The notes beneath the pieces were generated by a model. It saw only the letters and a list, made by a program, of their open reading frames with translations, did not search any database and had not been told where the DNA came from. Source: Akebia trifoliata (Eukaryota > Streptophyta > Magnoliopsida > Ranunculales > Lardizabalaceae). Taken from it: 64,000 nt of DNA. The translations under genes were made by a program, and so were the position numbers. Below are positions 39,060 through 51,834 of this stretch, piece by piece. The stretch is from contig JADQWC010000487.1 of the NCBI GenBank assembly GCA_017979445.1, positions 1 to 64,000 on the forward strand, written 5' to 3'. Within the stretch, counting starts at the first letter, position 1. Every line of letters begins with the position of its first letter.

Positions 39060-39870
39060 TTTACTCAGCCAGTTACCGCTGAGGGTTTTCTCAGAATTAT
39101 GCTCAGATGCCGCCAAGGGTTTTCTCGGAATTATGCTCAATTACCGCCGAGGGTTTTCTCGGAACTATGCTCAGACGCCACCGAAGGTTTTCTCGAAATT
39201 ATGCTCAGATACCGCCGAGGGTTTTCTCGAAATTATGCTCAGATGTCGTCGAGGGTATTCTCAGAATTATACTCAGTTACCGCCGAGGGTTTTCTCGGAA
39301 TTATGCTCAGATGCCGGCGAGGGGGTTCTCGGAATTATGTTCAGTTACCGCCGAAGGTTTTCTCGGAACTATGCTTAGATATCGCCAAGGGTTTTCTCGG
39401 AATTATACTCAATTAGCACCGAGGATTTTCTCAGAATTATGCTCAGATGCCGCCGTGGGTTTTCTCGGAATTATGCTCAGTTACCGCCGAGGGTTTTCTT
39501 GGAATTATGTTCAAATGCCACCGAGGGTTTTCTCGGAACTTTGCTCAGATGTTGTCGAGGGTTTTCTTAGAATTATGCTTAGATACCACCGAGGGTTTTC
39601 TCGGAATTATGCTTAGTTACCACCGAGGGTTTTCTCGGAATTATGCTCAGATACCGCCGAGGATTTTCTCGGAATTATGCTCAATTACCGCCGAGGGTTT
39701 TCTCGAAATTATGCTCAGATGCTGCCGAGGGTTTTCTCGAAATTATGCTCAGTTACCGCCGAGGGTTTTCTCGGAACTATGCTCAGATGTCGCCGAGGGT
39801 TTTCTTGGAATTATGCTCAAATACCACCAAGGGTTTCTCGAATTATTCTCGGAATTATGCTCAGTTTAAC
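39060..39870 (+). repeat. ~32-34-bp tandem array (about 24 copies) in element D 3' UTR
   Basis: Units of the C type: TACCGCCGAGGGTTTTCTCGG followed by AATTATGCTCAG, with alternating TTACC and ATGCC starts. It is more diverged than the arrays of A and C. Overlapping ORFs of up to 169 codons here are products of the repeat. Confidence 0.88.
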
Positions 39871-40215
39871 TCAATTTATATTCACTTCATGCTCAAATTT
39901 GAGTCATTTCCAACTTAAACTCTTTGAAATTCATCTCAGATTTTAAGTCCACACACTTACACAGTTGTTATATCAGTCAAAGACAATTTTCTAAAATTCA
40001 AGGATCTGATACTACCAGTGAGAGCTTGTGCTCAAGGACCTGACATTCTTTTAATTCGGGGAGAGCTTTACCCTGAAGGATCCGAACACCCTAACGAATT
40101 GCTAAATCAGGCTGCAAAATGAACTATCACTAGCTTTGGCATTCGGATATCGTACTATCTACCAAAATAGATTTGCTATCTAGTTTGCTTCAACCCTCTG
40201 TCAAAGAGGGACATC
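39871..40215 (+). other. Element D 3' UTR end with PPT
   Basis: Same as A 12331-12662. The PPT region reads CAAAGAGGGACATC at 40202-40215, with one G changed to A relative to the other copies, directly before the LTR. Confidence 0.65.
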
Positions 40216-41898
40216 TGTAGACACCCCATTTTTACACTCGCCTGATTAATCAACTCGTCAACTCGATCGCAACGGTTTCCAATGATGGATGTTTATTCCA
40301 ACGCTTTATTTTGTTACCAGATATGTTTCAGAAATCCAAATTTGGTATCTCGAACTGACAAAACCTTAGAAACCATGCTACGCTAGGAAAATACGACCTT
40401 AGAAACATAGAAATCATCATCTTGCAGACCAAAAAGAATCTTCACGTTAAAAATCACTAAAAATGATCAAATTACTAAAATACCCCTAACATCAAAACAA
40501 CCCTAGAGCCTACGTTACGATTAGGAAAAGTCATTCAAATAGATAAAATAACAAATTGAAACCAAATAAATCATTTCGCCAAGTTTCACAAGATTCTTCT
40601 AAATTATGAAAATGCCCCTCATAAAGTTCACGACCATTTCATACAAAAAACTTCATAAATGACAAAAACCAACATTCCCATCGAATTCTTTATGAAAAAT
40701 TGATTCCAAAACATCTTGGAACATTGAAAAACGACTTAAAACGTAAAAAATCCTCTCCGAGGGCAAAACGGTAATTTTATAATTTTAATAATTAAATTTT
40801 TTAAAATTAATAAATAAATCATTAAATAATGTAAAGTGAAACATTAATAAACTTAATTTAAAAATTTGAACCAAAAAAATAGATCAATTAGGTTTTCAGG
40901 TAAAATTGTTGATGGTTGCCAGGATATTTATTCGAGGACCCCTCTATCTGGGCGCTCAAAGAATTAAGGATATAATAAAATGGGGTTCTCCAAAAATTAA
41001 AGTCAATCTAGTAAGACTAAAGTCAAGATATTAAAAAGTCAATCAAGAAAGACTAAAGTCAAAGTATTAAAGTCAATCTCGTAAGACTAAAGTCAAAACC
41101 CTAATCTTAACTAATTTAGTCAATCTCATAAGACTAAAGTCGAAACCCTAAATCGAAACCTTAATCTAAACTAATCAAGTCAATCCCATAAGACTAAAGT
41201 CAAAACCCTAAATTAAAACCCTAAAGACTAAGTCAACCTCATAAGACTAAAGTCAAAACCCTAAAAGAAACCCTAATTCTTCTAAAAAACTTTATAAATA
41301 GGAGCCTCCACATCCTATTTTCGTATCAAATCAAAAACCCTAAGAGAAGTAGGTAAAAAAGCTTCCCTAACCTCCCACAAATCCTAATTTTGAAGTCTCA
41401 ACTCCTTACCTAACACCCATACTTCGACTTTAGCTTGAAAAATACCCAGAAGCCCTTCAAAAACACCCCAAAATTGATAACAAAATTCCAAGAATCTAGA
41501 TCTAAGGAAGAGATACCTTGCCTCTGAGATCCGAAATCAGATCCGGAGACGGAACGAAGTAAGGAGTACGGTACAAGGAGTAGTTTTATCAAATCTGAGG
41601 GAATAGAACCGTTGCGTTCGAAGGTAAAATCTCTTTTATTTTTTCTATCTAGGTTTTTGTTAGCAATGTAGTCTTATTTGAGATAAGTAGAGACTGGCAT
41701 TGGCCGGGCGGGGTTGGTGCCTAACACCTTCCAACCCCGTAATGTGATCTCAAGATTCAATTTTTTCTTTAGTAGATTAGTTTCTTTATCCGTTTAGAGT
41801 CAGTATTCGGTTCCTAGACCGTAATAAGTAGGTGGCGACTCCCAAACCTCAAGGGTCAAAAGCGGATCCGCGCACCCCGCAGGTCGAGGGCGCTTTCA
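40216..41898 (+). repeat. 3' LTR of element D (type 2)
   Basis: 1,683 bp, TGTAGACACC to GCTTTCA. TATAAATAG is at 41293-41301. AACCCTAA and AGTCAA motifs are dense at 41000-41270. The terminal hairpin and PBS-like TGGCGACTCC (about 41832) are present. Confidence 0.93.
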
Positions 41899-42180
41899 CC
41901 CACACACAACGGACTTGACTATAGGCTGAGGACTCTGGATATTTCTTATAACTAGCAGGATTGAGGCAATGTGATCTTCAGGGAACAATTGTAATTTTTA
42001 GAGATTCAAGGGCCATTTTTTATTGTTGACTTGGTACTAACGTTTCTTTTAGTTGACCGGACTTCCAAACCTAACTAGGCGGTGGAAAATTGAGCTTAGG
42101 TGCAATGATAATTCTGAAACCATATCAAAGGTGGAGTAGGCTTTTAGCAATTAGAAATAGAGGTCCCTCTTAATAGCATT
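41899..42180 (-). pseudogene. Element B gag-start/pol junction
   Basis: Reverse strand: gag start region (compare 3128-3260) joined near 41975-42000 directly to the linker upstream of RT (compare 6130-6240, GAAGATCAC...). ORF1, most of gag, protease and G-patch are gone. The same junction is present in E (51670-51682) and F (56473-56485). Confidence 0.8.
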
Positions 42181-42705
42181 GGTTAGCCCCCTAGATTCAA
42201 AAACTCTAACCGATGAAATATTCCGATTACGAAACATTACATGAAGATGATTTACCAATTGATCATGAATCTTAGAAAATTTTGAATCACGATTAAGGAC
42301 TGTACGATTTTCTAAAAGTAAGATCCAGATTGTACTAATCAGTACATCCATTAATATGATTTTTTTACTGATCCTGATCTTATTAAATATGAAATATTCA
42401 GTCCATTGAATTAAATTGGCCGATACGAGGTGATTGGGACCATCTACCCATTTGAATTTGGGTAGGTTTGACCCAATAGATCTAAATATTCTACTTGAAT
42501 CACTTCATCAACTATTTTTTTAAGCTAATTAATCCAATCGGTCCATGTGTTGATTTATAAGATTCATTTACCAATTGGGCTAACTAACTTAATTTGATAT
42601 TGGTCAGTATGTCTCATCAATTAAATTTACTGGGTGGGATCGGTATTACGGGTTGGATTGAAGTAGTGTGAATCGATCTAGTCACTTACCTTTGGGTTGG
42701 ATTAA
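42181..42705 (-). other. Element B segment in place of ORF1, unrecognised
   Basis: About 500 bp of AT-rich sequence between gag start and leader that I cannot match to the other copies. One 66-codon ORF at 42151-42351 (-) has no recognised features. Low-confidence similarity to degraded leader only. Confidence 0.4.
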
Positions 42706-44754
42706 ATAGAGCAACCCGGGAACACCCATAGTCAGTTCGGGTTGTGACATATAGGAAGGCTCCTAGACTCTAGGTTTACTATGTTCAATGCAATTTATTT
42801 GGCTACCCTTGCCCAAGTACACCTATATACCTCTCGAGCGTACTCAATCAGACGGTATGTGGTGACTTGATTTTATAGGTGATAATTTAAAACTTCAACC
42901 CACTTCTCTGAAGTCAAAAGCAGTCAGTTTAATCCCCAGATCAGAGGGTGGCGCGTGATGCTTGAGCATAGGCACTCTTAAATCACTTCTTTTCTAGAAT
43001 AAACGTAGTCTATCCTTCTAGTACTATAGTACATCGGAGCAGGATCTCACTTAGGTACTGATTTTGATCAAGAAGTGCAACTGATGTACTTGGATCATCT
43101 TTGATATACCTATGGGTAATAGTCAAGAGTTGTAGCTTTCATAAATGATTTGGCATCTCACGAGGGGACCGACCACGTACTAGTACTACGTTGGCAAACG
43201 GGACATGTGACCGTGTTGCTCACAATAGGTCAAAGGCTCAGGTTGCTCCAGCCTGGGTGCATCGATATACCTTTCAGAGTCACCTGAGCAGACGGTACTG
43301 ATGCCCCAGTTTGATATACCTTAAGGTACATGACTGGAGTTGTGATTTTCATGAATGACATCGCATCTCCGAAGAAACCGGGCCAAGCACTAGTGCCACG
43401 TTGGCAATATTGGGACATGCAAGTGTGCAAAACAGTAAACGTGCAAGTGGTGTGTGCAAAACAGGGTAAGGTGTGCTTGGGGCCTTTTTCAAACAAATGG
43501 GCCCATGGGCCAAATCAAACCAATCAAAATTTGGACATCACATAAAATCCATAGCATTGAGATCCACATAACGACACGCACATCAAAGTGTATAACAATC
43601 AAGATCATGGCATATCTAATGGCAATCAATCTGGGAAGTGAAACAAAGAGCAATGACGATCAATCAATTAGAATAGTATGGAAATAATATTAATCATTGA
43701 GACAGGCGCAAAATTTTTTCTTATTGTCCAATTGGGGATCAGTTTGGGTGGCTAAAAATAATTTAAGATTTCTATGAACATTGAATTGAGGGTAGATCGA
43801 TAATTGTAGAGATGAGGAGTTATGACTTTTTTTTTTTTTAATTTAAAGAAATAAAGAAATATTGAATTCAGTTTTAACAAAATTGTTCCATTTGTTTTTA
43901 AAAAGAAAAATTGAATATTGTTTAAAATAAAAAATGTTGAAATAAATTTTTTTTTTAAAAATTTTTTTTTTTAAATGTTTTTTTTTTTTGTTTAAACGTT
44001 TTTTTTTAACTTTTTTTTTAAATTTTTTTTTATTTAAAATGTTTTTTTTTAAAACTTTTTTTTTAAACGTTTTTTTTTTTCTTTTCTTTTTAACGATTTT
44101 TTTTAACGTTTTTTTTTAAATGTTTTTTTTTTAAACATTTTTTTAAAACATTTTTTTAACTTTTTTTTTGAATTCTCTTATCATCACGAACAATATTAAA
44201 AAGACAATTTTTTTTATTTCCTATCACATCACTCATAAATAATTTATTTTCACAACTCGCCGCCTATGCCTAGTAATGTGCTAAAAAAAATTCATCCAAC
44301 ATTTAAAAAAAAAAAAATCATAACTCTCATCCCAACCACCATTATTCCGTCCTCAATTCATATGTCAATTTGAATATTTCATTATTTAGGGTCATTCTAA
44401 ATGACTCTCGATTGAACCAAAAAGAAAAAATTATATGCCAAATCTAAAATATCTAAAATTGAACCAAAGGGTACCAATAAAGGATAATACAAACCCAAAA
44501 ATAATCAAAACAATAAAAATGGATCAAATCCTTTTGATATCCTGCATTATTTAGGGTCATTCCAAATATCCCTAAATTGAATCATAGCAAATAATTTTTC
44601 ATAATAATACATTAAAAATGATGCTGAGAGAATATAATTCAATCTCAGAAATAAACGAATCAAATAAACTAAAAATAAACAAAACAAATATAAAAAACTA
44701 GGTCTAAATGGCAATGTTCCCATACTTGGGAGTTTTCAAGTTTGATCCTCAATA
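42706..44754 (-). other. Element B leader
   Basis: 42706-43520 is the conserved leader module, including both palindromic repeat copies (about 43165-43410). Its antisense ORF is broken. 43800-44170 is a low-complexity tract of T-runs separated by AAAC, AACG or AAATG. 44180-44750 matches the PBS-proximal leader of E. Confidence 0.65.
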
Positions 44755-44773
44755 ATCCCCAGTGGAGTCGTCA
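44755..44773 (-). promoter_or_regulatory. Primer-binding site of element B
   Basis: Reads TGACGACTCCACTGGGGAT on the - strand, one base after the LTR end. It differs from the F site by TGA for TGG at the start and one base at the end. Confidence 0.65.
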
Positions 44774-44774
44774 T

Positions 44775-45548
44775 TGAAAGCGCCCTCGATCGGCGGGTTG
44801 CGTGGATCCGCTTTTGATTTTTGAGGTTTGGGAGTCACCACCTTGTTATTCCGGTCTACGAACCGAACATTGACTCTAAAAGGTAAATAACATTAATCTA
44901 TGAAAGAAAATACGGGTCTAGGGATCACGTTAAGGGGTTGGAAGGTGTTAGGCAATCCTGTCCAGCAAACGCCAGTCTCTACTATTCCCCAAAGAAGATT
45001 ACATTGCTAAAGGACCTAAAAAAATAAATAAAATAATAAAAAAATAAAAAAATTTACCTTGATAATCGGAACAATGGTTCCCTCAGAACTGGCGGAGAGA
45101 TTCCTTACTTCGTTTTTGTCACTGGATTCGCTTCTGATCTTCTAAGATGAAGTATCTTCTTCCTAGATTTGAGTGTTTTTTTATTTTTTGATGGATTTTT
45201 GGGTTTTTTTTGAGTTAAAGTTAGGGTATGGATGTTAGGTAAGGAGTTAGGACTTCCGAATTAGGATTTTGGAAAGGTTGAGGAGGCTTCTTGACCTATT
45301 TTTTCTAGGATTTTCTCTTGGATACGAAAATAGGTTATATAAACCCTTATTTATAGATTTTTTAGGTGCTTTTTAGATAGAGTTAATGTTTAATTACAAT
45401 TACATTAGGTAGTTTTAGAGTTTAATTAGAATTCTATTAGGTTTAGGGTTTAACTTTGGTCTTATTAGATTGAATAGGGTTTTGACTTAAGTCTTACTTG
45501 ATTGACTAGAATCTAGGGTTGTAACTTAAGTCTTACTTGATTGACTTG
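44775..45548 (-). repeat. Partial 5' LTR of element B, cut by insertion of element E
   Basis: The 3' part of an LTR on the - strand (ending GCTTTCA at 44775), with degraded hairpin and TATA region. It stops at ACTTG (45544-45548), where E's LTR begins. The remaining ~1 kb should lie right of the window, after the end of E. Confidence 0.85.
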
Positions 45549-47301
45549 TGTAGACACCCCATTTTTGCATCCGCCTGATTAATCAACTCGTCAACCCGAT
45601 CGCAATGATTCCCAATGATGGATGTTTCCATTGCTTTATTTTGTTACTAGAAATGTTTCAGAAATTCGGATGAGGTATCTCGAACTGATAAAACTGTAGA
45701 AACCATGCTACTCTAGGAAAATACGACTCTAGAAACATAGAAATCATCATTTTGCAGACAAAAAGAAGTTTCACGATAAAAATCACAAAAAAATGACCAA
45801 ATTACCAAAATACCCTTAACCTCAAAATATCCCTAGAGTCTACGTTACGCTTAAGAAAACCCACTCAAATACATAAAACAACAAATCGAAACTAAATAAA
45901 TCATTTCACCAATTTTAACAGAATTTGACAAAATTATGAAAATGCCCCTCATAAAGTTCACGTCCATTTTACACAAAAAATTTCATAAATGACACAAACC
46001 AACATTCCCATTGAATTTCTAACCAAAAAACTAATTCTAAAACATCTTAGAACATCAAAAATCGACTTGAAACGCGAAAAGTCCTCTCCGAGGGTAAAAC
46101 GGTAATTTCATAATTTTTATAAATAAATTTTTTAAAATTAATAAATAAAATATTAAATAATTAAAGTGAAACATTAAAGAAATTAATTTAAAAATTTGAA
46201 CCAAAAAAATCGATCAATCAGGCTCTTAGGTAAAATTGTTGAGGGTTGCCAAGATATTTTTTCAAGGACCCCTCCATTTGGGGGTCCAAAGAATTAAAGA
46301 TATAATAGAGGGGGATTCTCCAAAAAATTAAAGTCAATCAAGAAAGACTAAAGTCAAGGTATTAGAGTCAATCAATTAAGACTAAAGTCAAAATCTTAAA
46401 GTCAATCAATTAAGACTAAAGTCAAAATCTTAAAGTCAATCAAATAAGACTAAGTCAAAATCTTAAAGTCAATCAAATAAGATCAAAATTCAAAACCCTA
46501 ATAGAGTTCTAATTAAATAATAACTCTATTTAATAGAATTCTAATAAAATATAACTCTACCTAAAATAATTCTAATTAAAATACAACTCTACCTAAATAA
46601 TTTTAACTAAAATACAACTATAACTAAAAGAATTCTAATTAAACACTAATTCTATCTAAATCAACCCTTAAAAAAAATTATAAATAGGGGTCCTCACACC
46701 CTATTTTCGTATCAAATCATAAACCTTAGGAAAAGTAGGTCAAGAAGCCTCCCCAACCTTCCCAAAACCCTAATTTTGAAGTCCTAACTCCTTACCTAAC
46801 ATCTATTCCTCAACTTTGGCTCAAAAAACACCCAAAAATCCTTTCAAAATACCTTCAAATCCATAAGAAAAATCAGAAAACTCACAGATCTAAGAAGAAG
46901 ATACCTCAACTTGGAGATCAGAAATCAAATCCGGTGACGGGCGAATAGCAAGGAAATACATACGTAGATACTCTTCGTTGGTGCTGAGGGAAACATTGTA
47001 ATCGACAAGGTAACTTTCTTTTATATTTTTTTTATTATAATTATTTGTTATTTTTTGTCTATTTTGCAATGTAACCGATTTTTGGGAAGAAGTAGAGATC
47101 GGCACTTGCCGGTCGGGGTTGGTGCCTAACACCTTCCAACCCCGTAACGTGATCCCCAAACCCATATTTTCTTTCGTAGATTAGTTGTCTTTGTTTTTAG
47201 AGTCAATGATCGGTTCTTAGATCGTAATAACTAGGTGGCGACTCCCAAACCTCAAAGGTCAAAAGTGGATCCGCGCACCCCGCGGATCAAGGGCTCTTTC
47301 A
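45549..47301 (+). repeat. 5' LTR of element E (type 1)
   Basis: 1,753 bp, TGTAGACACC to GCTCTTTCA. TATAAATAG is at 46679-46687. The AGTCAA cluster lies at 46328-46490, followed by AATTCTA repeats. It is followed by a PBS. Confidence 0.93.
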
Positions 47302-47302
47302 G

Positions 47303-47321
47303 TAGCGACTCCATTGGGGAC
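47303..47321 (+). promoter_or_regulatory. Primer-binding site of element E
   Basis: TAGCGACTCCATTGGGGAC, two changes (both G to A or C to T) from the F site TGGCGACTCCACTGGGGAC. It lies one base after the LTR. Confidence 0.75.
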
Positions 47322-47957
47322 CATTGAGGATCAGACTTGAAAAACCCCAAGTGTGGGATGCATTGCTAGTAAGACCTTTTTTTTTATTTTATTCTTAGTT
47401 ATTTGTTTATTTTATTTTTTTTATCATTCTCTTTGGCTTAATTATGGATCATTTGTTTGGATTCCGAATATTTTATTTTGGCACATTTTCATGATTCAAA
47501 CTATGATCATTTGGACTGACCCTAAATAATGCAGGATGTCAAGAGGATAATAGTGGGAAAAAATGGCTGTTGAACCATTTTCATTATTCAGTTTATTTAA
47601 TATTTTTGGGTTGTATTATTTTTCTTGGCATTATTTGGATTGATTTTGGGTATGTCATTTTGGAATATTACTTTTTAAGATTCAATCTAGGGTCATTTTG
47701 GGATGACCCTAAATAATGAAATATTCAAATTGACATAAATTGATGATAAAATGATGGTGGTTGGGATAAGAGTTATGATTTTTTTTTTTTTAAAAGAAGA
47801 AAAAAAATAATTTTGGATGATTTTTTTTGGCACGTTACTAGGCATAGGCAGCGAGTTGTGAAAATAAATTATTTGTAAGTGATGTGGTAGGAAATAAAAA
47901 AAAATATTTTTTTTAATGTTGTTCATGATGAGGAGAGAATTTCAAGAAAAAAATCAG
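47322..47957 (+). other. Element E PBS-proximal leader
   Basis: Matches F 53595-53830 and B 44180-44750 (reversed). T-rich. It ends at a run of about 25 A (47958-47982). No gene. Confidence 0.6.
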
Positions 47958-48080
47958 AAAAAAAAAAAAAAAAAAAAAAAAATTTACGTGGTGTGCCATT
48001 AGCAGAAAACACGTTATGCTATTTGTATCTTCTTCTCCATCTGTTGAAAAATGAAAAAACAGCAAGAGAGAGACGTCTCT

Positions 48081-48086
48081 CTCTCC

Positions 48087-48130
<44 letters not shown>
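48081..48130 (+). repeat. (CT)n microsatellite
   Basis: Some 20 CT units, uninterrupted from about 48090, inside the insert of element E. ORFs across it are simple-sequence artefacts. Confidence 0.9.
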
Positions 48131-48133
<3 letters not shown>

Positions 48134-48298
48134 ATCAATGGAGCTCATCAGCCGTTCTAATCACAATGAGAATCTCCCACCATTCTTTTCCAAGCAAACA
48201 AACCCACTTCTCTCTCTCTTTATCAATGGAGCTCATCAGCCGTTCTAATCACAATGAGAATCTCCCACCATTCTTTTCCAAGCAAACAAACCCACTTC
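48123..48298 (+). repeat. 88-bp tandem duplication
   Basis: Two virtually identical 88-bp copies (48123-48210 and 48211-48298) with the block TTTATCAATGGAGCTCATC. Both ends lie in CT repeats, so slippage or unequal exchange between CT runs is a likely origin. Its identity suggests it is recent. Confidence 0.9.
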
Positions 48299-49850
48299 TT
48301 GCAATTTCTTCATTTTCCACCATTAACAAGAAGAGAACCAGAATTCCTCTTTAGGACATTACTCATCTCTTCCACATATCTAAACAATACAATCCAATTC
48401 CAGATATTAATTCTCTTTTCTTCCTCAATTCGATCTGCCCAACAAATCCTAGGAAGAGAAAAGCACTCGAAGTTCTTGATTCGGTGCGGATGACTCGTTG
48501 GACGTTTCTAAGAAAGGATTTCAGATAGCGTTTTTCTGCATTGATTTCTTGATTGATCGAAAGATCAATTTTCATAGATGAAGCTAAGGGAAATTGCAGA
48601 AAATAAATGTATCAAATGTGGGGAAAATTTGGGATTTCTTGTTCTGATTTGAAGGGATTGATTCCTAATAAATTAAACCATGATTGTTTGAAAAAAAAAG
48701 GGGAGAAAACTCTTGATCCTAAAACTCGATCACCGAATCACATTGTTCCTCACCAAGAACTGATTTTACGAATTTTGGAGTTTTGATTTTGAAAGTTGGT
48801 ATCCAGTACATCGAATCGTTTATATAACCTCATATCTGGGTTTCATAGTCTCAACTACCATAATCGATTGGACTATGAGGTTTCTCCAATTTGCGGTCCA
48901 CACTCGTGAGACTTCCATGTTAACGACTCCGTTCTTTGCATCTAACGATTGCCTATGTTTTCGTTAAAGATCTTTGGTGTTCCAGTCTTGGGCTTGTCAC
49001 AATTTGCCGTGGTTACATCTCGAGGTCTGTTGCTGGATCTTTAAATGACGAAGTTGACTGGCGGCCATTGAATTAGGCATTGGGTTGTAAGTAATGATGT
49101 TAGTGGCTTTCGATGTTCAAATCTATAGTTTAGTTTTCATTTTTTTTTATTTTTTTTCCAAATGAAAATAAAAAAAATAAAAATGATTTACTGGCAGCCC
49201 TTGCTTTATTTCAAGGAAAGAATGGTTATTTGGGAGTTATTACTACCACACCAATTGTTACTAACGCAACATCAGCAAGGTGCAGGTATTTTAATGATTT
49301 ATAATGATGGGGCATTAGTAAAAATTGGAGGGGCAATAGCAGCTCTCTTCTGTTTTAATTTTTTTTTTTTAGTAAGATGCACTGTATTAAAGGTTTAGGG
49401 GATCCATTGTATCATGCAAAGTGTGTCTGATCACAAATGAAAATATTAAAAAAAAAAAATGTTTGTTTTCCTCACTAGTTAGTAAGATCTCAAATCTTGC
49501 TAAATGTCGATTTCGCCACGTGGCATCCAATAGTGATCCAATGCCACGTGCTTGTGGCAGATGAAATTTAAAAAAAAATTTAAAAGTAATTCCAAGAAAA
49601 TTCTTAAAAATCAATTTTTATTTAAAATTTGATTTCATAGCCACTCATTTTCAAAACGTTGGATCAAAGTTATAAAAAAAATGTGAATTCCGCTTTTGGA
49701 TCTGAGTTTTTCCATTAAATCTAGAGAGCTATGGTATTGGATTACCGATGAAATGACCACGTTGGCCTAGTGACCCTTAGTAAATTTTGAAATCTCTTTA
49801 TGTTGGTCAAATTAAATTTTTTTTTTTTCAATTTACAAAAAAAAAAAAAG

Positions 49851-51530
49851 AATTTCATCATTCCTCATCTCAACAACTCAATATTTTATCCTCAATCCCA
49901 TATCCTTCGAGAATCTCAATTTGGTTAGGGCCACCCAAAATAACCCTCAATTGGACCTTAAAAATTATAAAAATTATGGCTATTGCACTGTTTGGGTTTG
50001 ATCAATTAGTTTATGCCATGCTCGTTAATTGATTTGCCATTAATCTTGATTAGATATATAATTGATGTATTTATTTGTGATTTTAATAACATTATTGGAT
50101 TGGTATTTCTTTTGGCTAATATTTATGTGAAATCCAATATATGATGATATGATCAGGCCCATGGGCCCATTTGTTTGAAAAGGTCTCGGGCACACCCCAC
50201 CCTGTTTTGCACACACCACATACACGTTTACTGTTTTGCACGCTTGCACGTCCAATATAGCCAACGTGACACTAGTGGGTGGCCCGGTCTCTTCGGAGAT
50301 GCGACGTCATTCATGAAAACCACAACTCCAGTCACGTACCTTAGGGTATATCAAATTGGGGCATCAGTACCGTCTGATCAGGTGACTCTGAAAGGTATAT
50401 CGATGCACCCAGGCTGGAGCGACCTGAGCCTTTGACCTATTGTAACCCACACAGTCATATGTCCCGATTGCCAACGTAGTACTAGTATGTGGTCGGTCCC
50501 TTCGTGGGATGCCAAACCATTTATGAAAGCTACAACCCTTGACTCGTACCCATAGGTATATCAAAGATAATCTAAGTACATCAATTGCACTTCTTGATCA
50601 AAATCGGTGTCTAAGCGAGATCCTGCCCCGCTGTACCCTACTGTACGAGGGGGATAGACTATGTCTATTCTAGACGAGAGGTATTTAAGTGGGCCCTTGC
50701 TCAGCATCGTGTGCCACCTCTCAACTGGGGATCAAACTGGCTGTTTTTGACTTCAGAGAAGTGAGTTGAAGTTTTAGATTATCACCTATACGGTATATCA
50801 AACCAAGTTACCACGTATCGAGAGGTATATAGGTGTATTTGGGCAAGGGTGGCCAGATAAAAATGCATTGCACGTAGTAAGCCTAGAGTCTAGAAACCTC
50901 CCCTATAGGTCACGACTCGAACTTATCATGGGTATTCCCAGGTTGTTATTTGAATGATGTATGAGATCAAAATGTATGGTTGTCCTCAAAGATAAAAAAT
51001 TTTGCTTTTGAAAATTAAAATGGGTGCACCAATAAAGAATCTATTTCTTGTAATAATCCATAATGACCCAGTCCATCTCGATCCAACAATCATAATGGGC
51101 CGGGCCATTTAGATAAAAATGGAAATCAAATTCCTTGCTAAATTCGGGTTTCAACCCATTTTCAAAGAAAAAAAATGGTTTACAAAAGGAAAGTATTTTT
51201 CAGGAAAAATGTTTTCCAAAAGAAAAGAAAATGAAGGAAATGATTTACAAAAGATCTATTTTTACATGGAAAATTTTTGAAATATGTTTTTTACAAAAAA
51301 TCTATTTTTGCATGGGTCTTGAAAAATTACCAAAATATGTTGCAAAAAATAATCAGATTTGTGAAAATTTTTATATAATAAAAACATTATTTTTCAATAA
51401 TTTTCAAGAGTGTAATAGAATTATTTTCTTTCTGAATAATAATTGAACGGATGAATTGTTTTATAGATTGATGCACAGAATTCAATAAAATCTCAGGGTT
51501 CATTTAAAATGTTATTAAGGGGGTAACACT
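49851..51530 (+). other. Element E conserved leader module and ORF1-deleted spacer
   Basis: 50160-50950 is the conserved module; the antisense ORF is cut to 66 codons (50364-50564) and both palindromes are broken (ACACTAGTGG, GTACTAGTAT). 51160-51480 is the degraded purine-rich tract, directly followed by the spacer that precedes gag. ORF1 is absent. Confidence 0.65.
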
Positions 51531-51834
51531 AAAGTTGATTAAATACATATTCGATTAGATTTCAGGATTATCATTGTACCTAAACTCAATCGTCCATCGT
51601 TTAGCTAGGGCTGTAAATCCGGTTAGTTAGAGTAAACGTCAATATCAAGTCAACAGTTAGAAATGACCTCAAAATTTCTCAACATCGCCCAGCTGTTCTT
51701 TGAAGATCACAGTGCCTCAGTCATGCTGGTTGTTAGCAATGTCTCAGTCCTCAGTCTTAATCAAGCCCGTTGTAGGTAGTCTTGAGTTTTCATGAGTCAT
51801 TTGGGTTAATTTGAGTCCCTTTTTTTCAGTAAGG
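51531..51834 (+). pseudogene. Element E gag-start/pol junction, cut by F
   Basis: Gag start (compare 3110-3255) joined at about 51670-51682 to the linker before RT (TTTGAAGATCACAG, compare 6145). It ends at TAAGG, the F target site; the sequence resumes at 62088. Confidence 0.85.

Larger units (their letters stand above)
36815..41898 (+). mobile_element. Element D: internally deleted copy, two LTRs plus 3' UTR
   Basis: LTRs at 36815-38497 (truncated) and 40216-41898. Flanks are TCCAC (36810-36814) and CCCAC (41899-41903), a target-site duplication with one change. Inside, only the last ~1.7 kb of the family interior remains. It sits in element B between its RT-start remnant and its gag/pol junction. 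About eight differences in the first 155 bp of the two LTRs suggest an age like that of C. Confidence 0.9.
14385..45548 (-). mobile_element. Element B: old non-autonomous copy, scaffold of the nest, in several pieces
   Basis: The pieces read on the - strand, from B's 3' to 5' end: 14385-17019 (3' UTR, integrase end), 18761-18879 (integrase), 35911-36814 (integrase and RT start), 41899-44774 (gag/pol junction and leader), 44775-45548 (part of the 5' LTR). The gaps are the solo LTR, C and D. The pieces join correctly against intact copies: integrase sequence stops at 17019 and resumes at 18761, stops at 18879 and resumes at 35911. The 3' LTR should lie left of the window beyond element A; the rest of the 5' LTR lies right of it beyond element E. 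ORF1, most of gag-protease and the RT core are missing. Confidence 0.85.
47958..49850 (+). other. Copy-specific insert in element E leader, possible captured plant gene 5' region
   Basis: No counterpart in A, B, C or F. It starts with poly-A, then a CT microsatellite (48081-48130), an 88-bp direct duplication with ATGGAGCTCATCAGCCG, and about 1.5 kb of more complex sequence. Near 49515-49550 are two G-box cores (GCCACGTGGC and GCCACGTGC). CT-rich DNA before an ATG is common in plant 5' UTRs, so capture of a host gene start is plausible, but no ORF here exceeds 79 codons and no protein is recognised. Confidence 0.4.

Noticed and set aside
48051..48493. Small ORFs of 62-79 codons in element E
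   Set aside because: They overlap a CT microsatellite and an 88-bp duplication and show no protein similarity that I recognise.
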